64,000 nucleotides of DNA. It comes from UBA6059 sp965227155. GTDB lineage: Bacteria; Bacteroidota; Bacteroidia; Cytophagales; Cyclobacteriaceae. Numbering within the stretch: position 1 is the first letter of the stretch; every line of letters starts with the position of its first letter. The DNA is taken from the NCBI GenBank assembly GCA_965227155.1, contig OZ245731.1, positions 4,216,001-4,280,000 on the forward strand. The letters run 5' to 3'. This document shows positions 1-8,568 of this stretch, piece after piece. The notes beneath the pieces were generated by a model. It ran no database searches. It was given only the letters and a program-made list of their open reading frames with translations, and was not told the origin of the DNA. Both the position numbers and the translations under genes were made by a program.

Positions 1-747
1 TTTATGTTTGTTCCTGAATTCGAAAAGATCACGCCAAACATTATTTTGGTGGCATTTGGGCAGGCATTTTTCTCGCTGGGTATTGGTCTTGGGGTTATGC
101 TCACCTATGGAGCCTACATGCCGGCAAAGTCATCTGTAGCTAAATCAGCTCTAACCATTGCCTCTGCAGATGGGCTCATTGCCATTCTTGCAGGGCTGAC
201 CATATTTCCTATTGTTTTTCAATACAATTTATCACCGGCAGAAGGTCCGGGGCTTATATTCATGACCCTGCCGATTGCCTTCAGTCAAATGCCCGGAGGC
301 CAGTTTATCGGGCCATTGTTTTTTATATTATTGGCATTTGCCGCGCTCAGCTCTTCCATATCGCTTTTGGAATCCGTCATTGCCAGAATTGAAGAACTAG
401 CAAGATGGAGCAGGAAAAGAATTGTTTACTGGGCCGGTTTTCTGCTTTGGTTGTTTGGCCTGCTTACTGTCTTTAGCTTCAATATTTGGGCTAATTTCAC
501 GCCTTTTGACGCTGTAGCTGCTTTACAGGGCAAAACCATATTCGGACTGATAGATTATTTTGCTTCCAATTTGGTCATGCCGCTTGGTGGTATCTTGATG
601 GCGATCATGGCAGGATGGTTTATTGATCAAAATAGCAGCAATGAGCACATTGGCATAAACCAAAAACTATTTTTTCAGGTTTGGCTCATATTGGTTCGGT
701 TCATAGCACCAGCCGTGGTTTTACTTATTTTTATATCAAATCTTTAA
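1..747 (+). CDS. Sodium-dependent transporter, NSS/SNF family, C-terminal part (5' end outside window)
   Basis: The frame is open at the left edge, so only the last ~248 residues are present. NSS-family carriers (LeuT fold) use the Na+ gradient to import amino acids or similar solutes through the inner membrane. The fragment is a series of hydrophobic helices. The stretch FFSLGIGLGVMLTYGAY near its start matches the unwound TM6 substrate region, and FAALSSSISLLE matches the TM8 Na+-site region, so it should span about TM6 to the last helix. The ATG at position 4 is an internal Met. The protease gene follows after 35 bases on the same strand. The substrate cannot be read from this part. Confidence 0.85.
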   Translation, partial: FMFVPEFEKITPNIILVAFGQAFFSLGIGLGVMLTYGAYMPAKSSVAKSALTIASADGLIAILAGLTIFPIVFQYNLSPAEGPGLIFMTLPIAFSQMPGGQFIGPLFFILLAFAALSSSISLLESVIARIEELARWSRKRIVYWAGFLLWLFGLLTVFSFNIWANFTPFDAVAALQGKTIFGLIDYFASNLVMPLGGILMAIMAGWFIDQNSSNEHIGINQKLFFQVWLILVRFIAPAVVLLIFISNL

Positions 748-782
748 TTTGAGGTATTTAGGAATTAAACAATAATTGATCC

Positions 783-3700
783 ATGCGTATAGTAATTTCA
801 ATTCTAGTCCTGGCATTACTCCAGGTAAATCTAATGGGGCAACCGTTGATTTTATCACCAGCCATCAACCCTGATGGTGATCAAATAGCTTTTTCATACC
901 AGGGAGACATCTGGACAGTTTCGATTGATGGTGGTAGGGCTGATAGGTTAACCATCCATGAAGGGTACGAGTCTAATCCTTTCTGGACAGCAGATGGTAA
1001 CAGCATCGTATTTCAAAGTGATCGATTTGGTAATAATGACATCTTTGCCATGCCTGCTGTTGGTGGAATGCCTGATCGTCTTACTTATCATTCTGCTAGT
1101 GATAATATTACAGACGTTACACCAAATGGAGAAGTATATTTTATAACGAGAAGAAATTATGCAGCTGTTGAAAGGGAATGGGAAATTTATAAAACCGGAC
1201 TTACCGGTGGTACACCACAAAGAGCGATGGATGCATTGGGCTTTGATGCCACTATATCACCTGACGGCACAAAAATTGCGTTTGTAAGAGGTACCTGCAG
1301 GGTTTCACGCGAAGATTACCGGGGACCTGCCAACAGGGATGTATGGGTCTATGATATTACCAATGATGCCTATACCCAAGTTACTGATTTTGAGGGCAAT
1401 GATTTTGCTCCGCAGTGGCTGGATGACCAAACATTGGTATTCATAAGTCCACGAGATGGAAAATATAATCTTTTCAGGCAATCGCTGGATGGCAATGCAA
1501 TGCGCATTACTGACGAACAGGAGTTTGGGATCAACAGCTACTCCTTAAGTAATAAAGCTCAAACCCTTGTTTATCAAGCTGGTGACCAGTTGAAAGCACA
1601 TGATTTATCAACCAATGAAACCACAAGCGTTTCAATCAATGTCAATAGTGATTTTAGGTTTGATCCTGTATTGGCCAAAGACGTAACCAATAAAATCGAT
1701 GCTTATAGCATTTCACCAAACGGTGACTATGCAGCATACATCCATCGCGGCGAACTATTCATCACCAGAAATGACAAAGAGGATAGCCGGTCGGTAAGGC
1801 TTACGACTACCGCAGCCCGCGAGCGAGATCCTGTTTGGCTGAATGATAATACCATTTTATTCCTATCTGACCGTGAAGGGCAATATGACCTGTTTGCTAT
1901 CCAATCAGATAATGATGAACCCATTTTCAAATCACTGAAACATAAGACAACCCAAATTACAAATACAGAAATAGATGAGTTTACGCCAATTGTCGCTCCA
2001 GATGGTAAACAGCTTTATTATCGCCAGGGAAGAGGAAAGATGCTGATTGCCGACTTAAGTGAAGACCTCAAGCTTGCTAATATAAGGGTGCTACAGGATG
2101 GCTGGGCCACACCTGATGGCGTAAGCTGGTCTCCCGATAGCAAGTGGCTAGCCTATTCAATTGACGACCTCTATTTCAATAATGAAGTTTATATACACAA
2201 AGCAGACAACAGCCAAAGTCCGGTTAACGTTTCCATGCACCCCAAGGATGATGTTAACCCACAATGGAGCCCCGATGGTTCTAAATTAGGGTTCGTATCA
2301 ATGCGCAATAATGGTGATTATGATGTTTGGTTTGCCTGGTTAAAAAAGGAAGACTATGAAAAAACCAGGGAGGAATGGGAGCGTTTGGAAAAGGATGAGG
2401 CTGAGGATGAAAATACTAAGGGAGAAATTAATGTAGAAATAGACCTTAACAATATATATCAAAGACTTGTGCAGGTTACTGCTTTTACCGGCAATGAATC
2501 ATCTTTTAGTTTTTCAAAAGACGGTGATTACATCTATTATGCCATAGGTTCCAGCGGCAGACAAGATTATAAGCAAGACAGGGATCTTTACAAGATCAAA
2601 TGGGATGGCAAGGATCAAAAATCAATACTTACCGGCGATAAGCAGCCCAGCGACCTACAGCTTAGTGCTGATCAGGAATCTATTTTTCTATTGACAAAAG
2701 GAGGTCAACTCCATAAGCTGACAACCAAAGATGACAAGATTGAGAGCTACACAGTGAAGAGCCAGCTCAAAATTGATTATCCCGGTGAATGGGAGCAGGT
2801 ATTCGAGGAAGCATGGCGTAATCTTAGATATGGTTTTTATGATCCTAATTTTCATGGTAAAGACTGGACCGCTCTTAAAGAAAAATATAAGCCCCTGGCC
2901 ATGAAGGCCAGTACCAAGGAAGATTTTCAATACATATTTAACTTGATGTTGGGTCAGGTAAATGCTAGCCACATGGGACTGTATCGAGGTGAAAATCCTA
3001 AGGATACTCAGGAGCAGAAGTCTGGCTTGCTGGGTATTGAAGGAACAATGACCAACACAGGTTATCGGATCACCAAAGTATTGGCAGGCAGTCCTGCTGC
3101 ACGCACCGAAAGTCAATTGGCAGTAGGTGATATTATTACAAGGATTGACCATGAAGCATTAGATACGCGTATTAACATCTATGCCCTGCTTTTGGATAAA
3201 GCAAATGAGCCGGTGCTACTTCAGGTTCAGCGTACTGGAGGTAATTCAGAAGAAGTGATTATCTGGCCTGCCAGCTCACTTAGTGATCAGCTGTATGATG
3301 ATTGGGTAGAAACCAGAAGGGCTCTGGTGGATGATTATAGCAATGGTCGACTTGGTTATTTGCATATCAGGGGTATGAACTGGACAAGCTTCGAGCGATT
3401 TGAGCGTGAGCTTACCGCTGCTGGCCATGGCAAAGAAGGTATCGTTATCGATGTACGCTACAATGGCGGTGGCTGGACCACCGATTACCTGATGGCCGTG
3501 TTGAATGTGCGCCAGCATGCCTACACTGTACCGCGAGGTGCATCTGAGAACCTAGATAATGAGCATTTGGCATTCAAGGAGACTTACCCTTTTGCAGAGA
3601 GGCTGCCTCTGGCTAGCTGGACAAAGCCAAGCATAGCATTATGCAATGAAAGCAGCTATTCCAACGCTGAAATATTCTCGCATGCCTACAAAACACTTGA

Positions 3701-3950
3701 TTTAGGTACACTGGTAGGTCAGCCCACATTTGGGGCGGTAATATCTACAGGGGGAGAAATATTAATTGATGGTAGTCTCATTAGGATGCCTTTCAGGGCC
3801 TGGTACGTAAAAGCAACCGAAGAAAATATGGAATTAGGTCCTGCTGTTCCGGATATACTTGTGGAAAATCCTCCTGCTTATCGGGCAAGAAAAGTTGATC
3901 CTCAGCTTGAGCGCTCGGTAAATGAACTTTTGAGTCAAATTGATCGCTAA
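783..3950 (+). CDS. Tricorn-like S41 protease with PD40 propeller, PDZ and C-terminal peptidase domain
   Basis: A 1055-residue exported protease. Residues 1-19 form a signal peptide ending near MGQP. Residues ~25-670 carry repeated PD40/WD40-like blades, with recurring SPDG-type turns such as ISPDGTKIAF and WSPDSKWLAY. These gate access in tricorn-type proteases. A tricorn C1-like helical region follows, then a PDZ domain (~750-830) and an S41 serine peptidase core. The ASHMG segment near residue 729 fits the catalytic His, the VDVRYNGGGW loop near 893 the oxyanion region, and SYSNAEIF near 958 the nucleophile region. Length fits tricorn homologues (about 1050-1100). It probably degrades peptides in the periplasm; natural substrates are unknown. 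The SGNH hydrolase gene starts one base after the stop, which suggests co-transcription. Confidence 0.93.
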   Translation: MRIVISILVLALLQVNLMGQPLILSPAINPDGDQIAFSYQGDIWTVSIDGGRADRLTIHEGYESNPFWTADGNSIVFQSDRFGNNDIFAMPAVGGMPDRLTYHSASDNITDVTPNGEVYFITRRNYAAVEREWEIYKTGLTGGTPQRAMDALGFDATISPDGTKIAFVRGTCRVSREDYRGPANRDVWVYDITNDAYTQVTDFEGNDFAPQWLDDQTLVFISPRDGKYNLFRQSLDGNAMRITDEQEFGINSYSLSNKAQTLVYQAGDQLKAHDLSTNETTSVSINVNSDFRFDPVLAKDVTNKIDAYSISPNGDYAAYIHRGELFITRNDKEDSRSVRLTTTAARERDPVWLNDNTILFLSDREGQYDLFAIQSDNDEPIFKSLKHKTTQITNTEIDEFTPIVAPDGKQLYYRQGRGKMLIADLSEDLKLANIRVLQDGWATPDGVSWSPDSKWLAYSIDDLYFNNEVYIHKADNSQSPVNVSMHPKDDVNPQWSPDGSKLGFVSMRNNGDYDVWFAWLKKEDYEKTREEWERLEKDEAEDENTKGEINVEIDLNNIYQRLVQVTAFTGNESSFSFSKDGDYIYYAIGSSGRQDYKQDRDLYKIKWDGKDQKSILTGDKQPSDLQLSADQESIFLLTKGGQLHKLTTKDDKIESYTVKSQLKIDYPGEWEQVFEEAWRNLRYGFYDPNFHGKDWTALKEKYKPLAMKASTKEDFQYIFNLMLGQVNASHMGLYRGENPKDTQEQKSGLLGIEGTMTNTGYRITKVLAGSPAARTESQLAVGDIITRIDHEALDTRINIYALLLDKANEPVLLQVQRTGGNSEEVIIWPASSLSDQLYDDWVETRRALVDDYSNGRLGYLHIRGMNWTSFERFERELTAAGHGKEGIVIDVRYNGGGWTTDYLMAVLNVRQHAYTVPRGASENLDNEHLAFKETYPFAERLPLASWTKPSIALCNESSYSNAEIFSHAYKTLDLGTLVGQPTFGAVISTGGEILIDGSLIRMPFRAWYVKATEENMELGPAVPDILVENPPAYRARKVDPQLERSVNELLSQIDR

Positions 3951-3951
3951 G

Positions 3952-4653
3952 ATGAAAGTACTTATCCTGACTTTTTCTCTATTGATGGCTAGCTATATGA
4001 TGGTAGAAGCACAGTTTGAGGTAGCTGCATTCGCCAATTATGCGCGATATGCGGCAGATAATGAGGCGGTGATGCAAAGGAAAGAAAAGCCGCAGGTGGT
4101 TTTCATGGGTAATTCAATTACCCAAAACTGGGCCAGTATGCGACCTGATTTTTTCGATCAAAACAACTTTGTGGGCAGAGGTATTGGTGGGCAGGTGACC
4201 CACCAAATGCTGCTGCGATTCCAGGCTGATGTAATAGCGCTGCAACCAGAGCAAGTTGTGATCATGGCGGGTACCAATGATATTGCACAAAATGCCGGTC
4301 CGGTAAGTCTTGAAGCTATAATGGATAATTTGAAGGCTATGGCTGAAATGGCTATGCAAAATGATATTGCAGTCATACTTTGCTCTGTGCCTCCTGCTAT
4401 CCAATTTCCATGGCGACCTGCCATCAAGCCGGTCGAGCGTATCATGGCGCTCAATGCAATGATCAGGAAATATGCTGTCAGCCAACAAATTCCCTATGTA
4501 GACTTCTTTGCGGAACTGAAGGACGAGCAAAATGGGATGAAAGTACCTGAATTTACGGCACCTGATGATTTGGTACACCCCAATGAAAATGCCTATAAAG
4601 TTATGGAAGCAACCATCTTACCGATCATCCAGCGGCAAGCACATGAAAATTAG
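3952..4653 (+). CDS. Exported SGNH/GDSL-family hydrolase
   Basis: A 233-residue SGNH esterase or lipase-fold enzyme. The ATG at 3952 is preferred over an in-frame TTG at 3940 because it gives a clean signal peptide (MKVLILTFSLLMASYMMVEA). All family blocks are visible: GNSITQNW (nucleophile Ser55), GIGGQ (Gly), AGTNDI (Asn109) and DLVHP (catalytic Asp-His) near the C-terminus. Members cleave acyl or acetyl esters from sugars, lipids or cell-wall polymers; this one is closest in style to carbohydrate-esterase-like exported forms. It follows the tricorn-like protease by one base and overlaps the convergent DUF2237 gene by four bases at its 3' end. Confidence 0.9.
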   Translation: MKVLILTFSLLMASYMMVEAQFEVAAFANYARYAADNEAVMQRKEKPQVVFMGNSITQNWASMRPDFFDQNNFVGRGIGGQVTHQMLLRFQADVIALQPEQVVIMAGTNDIAQNAGPVSLEAIMDNLKAMAEMAMQNDIAVILCSVPPAIQFPWRPAIKPVERIMALNAMIRKYAVSQQIPYVDFFAELKDEQNGMKVPEFTAPDDLVHPNENAYKVMEATILPIIQRQAHEN

Positions 4654-5015
4654 GAGGTCTTGTAGGCAAATTGAATAAGGGTATTGAGCGAACAATATTG
4701 CAAAGTCTTTTCATGGGTAGCCTCCAGCACTACAGGAGGCGCTAAGCCAGCTTCCTTAGCTTCCAGCCATCGCGTGACACATAGACACCAACGATCACCG
4801 GGTTTTAGTCCGGGAAATTGATACTCCGGTCTTGGTGTGGATAAATCATTGCCCTGTGATTTAGTATATGCTAAAAATTCCTCCGTCATAATGGCACATA
4901 CCGTATGTGTGCCACGGTCCAGCGCATCGGTGTTGCAGCAGCCATCGCGATAAAAACCTGTCAATGGAGCCTCACTGCAGGAGGTAAGTTTTTCACCAAA
5001 TACATTGTTTGCCAT
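4650..5015 (-). CDS. DUF2237 family protein
   Basis: A 121-residue cytoplasmic protein of the widespread DUF2237 family, whose function is unknown. The family signature is clear: NVFGEKLTSC near the N-terminus, TGFYRDGCC, then HTVCAIMTEEFL, and GDRWCLCVTRW-EA towards the C-terminus. The conserved Cys residues suggest metal or redox chemistry, but that is inference. No signal peptide. It lies one base downstream of the small membrane protein gene on the same strand, so the two are probably co-transcribed, and it converges with the SGNH hydrolase gene. Confidence 0.88.
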   Translation of the reverse strand: MANNVFGEKLTSCSEAPLTGFYRDGCCNTDALDRGTHTVCAIMTEEFLAYTKSQGNDLSTPRPEYQFPGLKPGDRWCLCVTRWLEAKEAGLAPPVVLEATHEKTLQYCSLNTLIQFAYKTS

Positions 5016-5016
5016 A

Positions 5017-5325
5017 TTAAGCCTGTATTTCCGCAGGTGGCCCCGCAGTTGTTCGATACGAATTTATAAAAAAAGTGAAATTGGCAATGCCCCAATAGTT
5101 GACACCAACAGTGCCAAACTGATATGAGAATGTACTGAAAAACAAATATGATCGATGCTTGCTGGAGCCCATTTGCTGAAGCATGTTTTGATCAATCTGC
5201 ATACCGCCATGCATCATACCATAGTCAGCAGCAACCCTTTCAAGAAATTGCCTTTCGGAAGGGTTGAAAATCAAAAGGGCGAACAAAAGAAACAGCCCAA
5301 TCCATTTTAATTTATTGCTACGCAC
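5017..5325 (-). CDS. Small single-pass membrane or exported protein, DUF4359-like
   Basis: A 102-residue protein starting with a basic segment and one hydrophobic helix (residues ~9-20), followed by NPSERQF and a soluble domain ending in an Ala/Pro-rich tail. The NPS-x-x-x-F start after a single helix and the YLFFSTFSY / YWGIANF pattern resemble DUF4359 proteins, but I recognise this only weakly. It is likely anchored in the inner membrane with its domain in the periplasm. It is directly upstream of, and probably co-transcribed with, the DUF2237 gene. No function can be assigned. Confidence 0.7.
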   Translation of the reverse strand: MRSNKLKWIGLFLLFALLIFNPSERQFLERVAADYGMMHGGMQIDQNMLQQMGSSKHRSYLFFSTFSYQFGTVGVNYWGIANFTFFINSYRTTAGPPAEIQA

Positions 5326-5445
5326 TCTATCAAAACAAGACGAGTAAAGGTTTGTTGCCTATTCCTGTAGTTTCTAATCCATCTTTTTCAAATTTCTTTT
5401 GGCTTATGCTTGTGAAATGGAAATTCCTTTATACAATGCCACGTG

Positions 5446-6363
5446 ATGGCGGAATACGAAAATATAATAACCAGAATATATCATCAGGTACAAAAGCTCA
5501 AACCATCCGGTCAGGTTGCAAATTACATACCTGAAATAAGCCATATAGACCCTACAAAATTCGGGGTTTATCTGGCGGGGCTGGATCAGCGGAATTTTGG
5601 TATAGGTGATGCTGAGGAGCGATTTTCCATTCAGAGTATTGCCAAAGTGATATCTCTCACAATGGCCTTCAAGAAAATTGGTAGCAAGCTATGGAAAAGG
5701 GTTGGGGTAGAGCCTTCGGGTACACCCTTCAACTCTCTTGTACAGCTTGAATATGATAAAGGGATACCTAGAAATCCCTTTATTAATGCTGGTGCATTAG
5801 TGGTGTGTGATATACTAGTGACTGAATTTGAAAACCCAAAAGTGGAATTGCTGGAACTCATTAGGCTACTTTCAGGAAAAGATGATGTTGACTTCAACCA
5901 ATCCATTGCAGTTTCTGAGCAGCATGTGGGCTATCGCAATGCCGCACTCATCAACCTGATGAAGGATTTTGGTAATATAAAGAATGACATAGATACCGTG
6001 TTGGAATTTTACTATTGCCTCTGCAGTATCGAGATGAGTTGCAAGGAGCTTGCCCAGGCCTTTTTATTCCTGGCCAATGATGGCGTTGATCCGAGCTCAG
6101 GCAGGCAAATTGTGAACATGAGCAAAAGCAAGCGAATCAATGCAATCATGCAAACCTGTGGATTTTACGATGAGGCAGGGGAGTTCAGTTTCAAAGTAGG
6201 GATACCGGGGAAAAGTGGTGTAGGTGGTGGAATCGTTGCGGTACATCCCGAATCTTTCAGTATTGCAGTATGGAGCCCGGCACTTAATTCCAGGGGCAAC
6301 TCCTACAAGGGTTTCCGGTTTTTAGAGCGGTTTACCACAGAAACAGGGATATCCATATTCTAA
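5446..6363 (+). CDS. glsA: Glutaminase (beta-lactamase-like GlsA family)
   Basis: A 305-residue enzyme that hydrolyses L-glutamine to glutamate and ammonia in the cytoplasm. The serine-dependent family has a beta-lactamase fold. The nucleophile motif S64-I-A-K67 (in RFSIQSIAKV), the substrate-binding segment GTPFNSLVQLE, the NPFINAGA block and the C-terminal GKSGVGGGI loop are all present, and length fits (about 300-310). The ATG at 5446 was chosen over the immediately preceding GTG. It stands alone between a divergent pair and a convergent TPR lipoprotein gene and is followed by a hairpin. Confidence 0.95.
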   Translation: MAEYENIITRIYHQVQKLKPSGQVANYIPEISHIDPTKFGVYLAGLDQRNFGIGDAEERFSIQSIAKVISLTMAFKKIGSKLWKRVGVEPSGTPFNSLVQLEYDKGIPRNPFINAGALVVCDILVTEFENPKVELLELIRLLSGKDDVDFNQSIAVSEQHVGYRNAALINLMKDFGNIKNDIDTVLEFYYCLCSIEMSCKELAQAFLFLANDGVDPSSGRQIVNMSKSKRINAIMQTCGFYDEAGEFSFKVGIPGKSGVGGGIVAVHPESFSIAVWSPALNSRGNSYKGFRFLERFTTETGISIF

Positions 6364-6370
6364 TCAGCAT

Positions 6371-6401
6371 AAAAAAAGCACCCAAAAAAATAGGGTGCTT
6401 T
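6371..6401 (-). terminator. Intrinsic terminator of the TPR lipoprotein gene, possibly bidirectional
   Basis: A 9-bp stem AAAGCACCC / GGGTGCTTT with a 9-base loop lies between the convergent glsA and TPR lipoprotein genes. Read on the minus strand, the stem is followed by a run of T, the usual intrinsic terminator form. On the plus strand the tail is less T-rich, so termination of glsA here is plausible but weaker. Confidence 0.8.
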
Positions 6402-6428
6402 CAATATATACTTCAGGATTTGTTCTTA

Positions 6429-7946
6429 CTACATGGCTGCATCACCAGCTGTCAATTCTTTTGCTTCATTTCTGATTAAAGCATAAAATACACTGTTGAA
6501 ATTGTCAATGGCGATTTTTTCCATCATAGCCATAGCACCATCTTCATTACCTGCTGCCATGTGCGCCTTTGCCAGGTAATAGTTTCGGTATAAGTTATCA
6601 GGATTGCTAGCTTCCAGGCTTGCAATGGATTCCTCATAATTGCCCTGATGGTAATGTGTAAGGCCAAGCAATAGATTGACAAAATACATAGAATTAGGGT
6701 TTTCATCATTGGCCATTAGAGACTTATATTCTTCAGCTGAGGCAACTGCTGCTTCAAAATCATCTTTCAATATATTGCCCATACCATTGAAGATGGCTGC
6801 TCTTGCTTTGGAATCATTTAAGGCATCTTCAGTTCCTATTTCCTGGGCACCGGCCATATCCATATCATTGCGCATGTCTACATATTTATCATATAAATCT
6901 GGCATATCATGGTGAAATGCTATCCATAGTAAAGCACCAACCAGTTGATTTTTTGCTCCACGAGCACGGCTATCAGATAAACCAAGATCTTCTACTTTAT
7001 CGATACTGGCTTCCAGTTCCTCAACTGCTGATGCAACATCATCGTTGTACAAATGTGTGAAAGCACTAAACTGATAAGCCTGAGAGCCCGCATCTTCGTA
7101 ACCTAAGGAGGCTTCATAGGCTGTCCTTGCTTCATCGTAATCACCCATAAATGAATTGACATGGCCTTTCTTTAACATCGCTGCATATGCATCTGGGTTC
7201 ATTGATAGCGCTTTTTCATAAGCAGCTACTGAAGCATCCAAATCGTCTAACGCTCTATGTGCATCCCCAACCAATATGTGTACATAAGAGATGTCAGGAG
7301 AAAGAGAAGCCGCTTTTTGGAAGTTTTCAAGAGCTTTATTGAAATCTTTTGGTTCGTTGTTCATGTAAGAAAGCCCGGTGGTTACATAGGCACCGGTAAA
7401 GCTTGGATCCAATGTGATGGCCTTCGCAAAAGCTGCCCGGGCAGAATCCATTTCATCACGGCCAGAATAATCCTGACCGATATATAACCAGGCTCTGGGG
7501 CTCTCCGGCATCATAGCCGTCAGACTTTTATAAAGCTCCAGCCGTTTGTTATTTTCTCCTTTTAGAAATGTCTGGTTTATTTCAATGATTGTTTTTTCAG
7601 CTTCTGAAGCATTGTCAATAAGTGCTAGTGCTTTGTTGTTGTCCTCGGCAAACTCTTTGCCGGATTGGCTTGTATATGACCTCATAGCATAAGCCATTGC
7701 AAAATTTGGATCCTTCTCTATGGCAGTGGTGAAAGACTCTCGTGCCTGGGTTGTTTCTCCTGCATCCAGCAAGTCAAGGCCTAGTTCATAATCAGCTAAT
7801 GCTTCATCTGAAGTGGTAGTCCATACGAAATCTTTGGGTGCCGATGCTTCCTCATTTTGCTGATCGGAACCTCCACAACCCAATGTGAATATTGTAGCAG
7901 ATAAGAGCATTAGAGCTACAATATTCCAATTCATTAAATTCTTCAT
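6429..7946 (-). CDS. TPR-repeat lipoprotein
   Basis: A 505-residue exported lipoprotein. The N-terminus has a signal peptide with lipobox TLGC (Cys24), then about a dozen tetratricopeptide repeats of 34 residues, for example AMAYAMRSYTSQ, SPRAWLYIGQDYS, AYVTTGLSYMN and AYAAMLKKGHVN. TPR arrays form superhelical scaffolds for protein-protein binding. The protein should sit in the periplasm, lipid-anchored to a membrane. There is no catalytic domain and no operon partner. Its upstream region is shared with the divergent padR-permease unit, 292 bases away. The partner is unknown. Confidence 0.88.
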   Translation of the reverse strand: MKNLMNWNIVALMLLSATIFTLGCGGSDQQNEEASAPKDFVWTTTSDEALADYELGLDLLDAGETTQARESFTTAIEKDPNFAMAYAMRSYTSQSGKEFAEDNNKALALIDNASEAEKTIIEINQTFLKGENNKRLELYKSLTAMMPESPRAWLYIGQDYSGRDEMDSARAAFAKAITLDPSFTGAYVTTGLSYMNNEPKDFNKALENFQKAASLSPDISYVHILVGDAHRALDDLDASVAAYEKALSMNPDAYAAMLKKGHVNSFMGDYDEARTAYEASLGYEDAGSQAYQFSAFTHLYNDDVASAVEELEASIDKVEDLGLSDSRARGAKNQLVGALLWIAFHHDMPDLYDKYVDMRNDMDMAGAQEIGTEDALNDSKARAAIFNGMGNILKDDFEAAVASAEEYKSLMANDENPNSMYFVNLLLGLTHYHQGNYEESIASLEASNPDNLYRNYYLAKAHMAAGNEDGAMAMMEKIAIDNFNSVFYALIRNEAKELTAGDAAM

Positions 7947-8176
7947 AAATGTAATTTGGTTAGTGATAATTATATTTTGATAAAATAGTATTTTCCAATT
8001 AGGCTAAAAATATGCTATGAATCAAATATTATTTGGATTAATTAATAGCAGGTAACTGTAGGATGTTTTTTGAGTGAATGAATTACCACCGTTATTTTGA
8101 ATCTCTTTGAAGAATTCTGATTCTCTTAAATTGTGATTAAGAAAGCAAGATTGATTTTCGATACGGATTCATTATC
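7947..8176. other. AT-rich divergent intergenic region
   Basis: This 230-base stretch lies between the divergent TPR lipoprotein and padR genes. It is strongly AT-rich and should hold both promoters, but I see no convincing -33/-7 Bacteroidota promoter pair and no ORF. The palindrome starting at 8177 is annotated separately. Confidence 0.5.
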
Positions 8177-8230
8177 TATTAATTCGACATTTACGAAATA
8201 AATATTAATTTCGCTTTTGTCGAATTAATA
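8177..8230. promoter_or_regulatory. Large palindromic operator upstream of padR
   Basis: The sequence has perfect 13-bp arms, TATTAATTCGACA (8177-8189) and TGTCGAATTAATA (8218-8230). A nested inverted repeat CGAAAT (8194-8199) / ATTTCG (8208-8213) shares exactly the same centre, 8203.5. It ends eight bases before the padR ATG. PadR-family repressors bind inverted repeats overlapping their own promoters, so this is very likely the autoregulatory operator of the padR-permease operon. Confidence 0.75.
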
Positions 8231-8238
8231 ATCTTGTC

Positions 8239-8568
8239 ATGAAAGGAACCAATATAGGGGAGCTGGAAGAGATCATACTTTTGATAGTGGCCAATTTATT
8301 TGATAATGCTTACGGCATAGCCATTAAAAATGAAGTAGAAGACAAATGCCAAAGGAGTATAACCATAAGTACAGTACACAATGTGCTGCAAAGACTACAG
8401 GAGAAGGGATTTCTGGAGTCTCGATATAGTGATCCTACACCTGAACGGGGAGGCAAGAGAAAGCTACTTTTCAGAGTGACCAGGTCAGGTCAGACTGTTT
8501 TAAGTCAATCCCGGGAAATGCGGGAGTCCTTGTGGTCTACTATACCTAAAGTTGCTTTCGAAAGATGA
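8239..8568 (+). CDS. PadR-family transcriptional regulator
   Basis: A 109-residue winged-helix repressor. The PadR N-terminal pattern is clear: GELEEIILLIVANL, then YGIAIKNEVE, the recognition helix ISTVHNVLQRLQEKGFLESR, and the wing with RGGKRKLLFRVTRSG. It belongs to the short PadR type without a large effector domain. Its stop codon overlaps the permease start (ATGA), so it is translationally coupled to the transporter it presumably controls. The palindrome at 8177-8230 is its likely binding site. The inducing signal is unknown. Confidence 0.92.
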   Translation: MKGTNIGELEEIILLIVANLFDNAYGIAIKNEVEDKCQRSITISTVHNVLQRLQEKGFLESRYSDPTPERGGKRKLLFRVTRSGQTVLSQSREMRESLWSTIPKVAFER

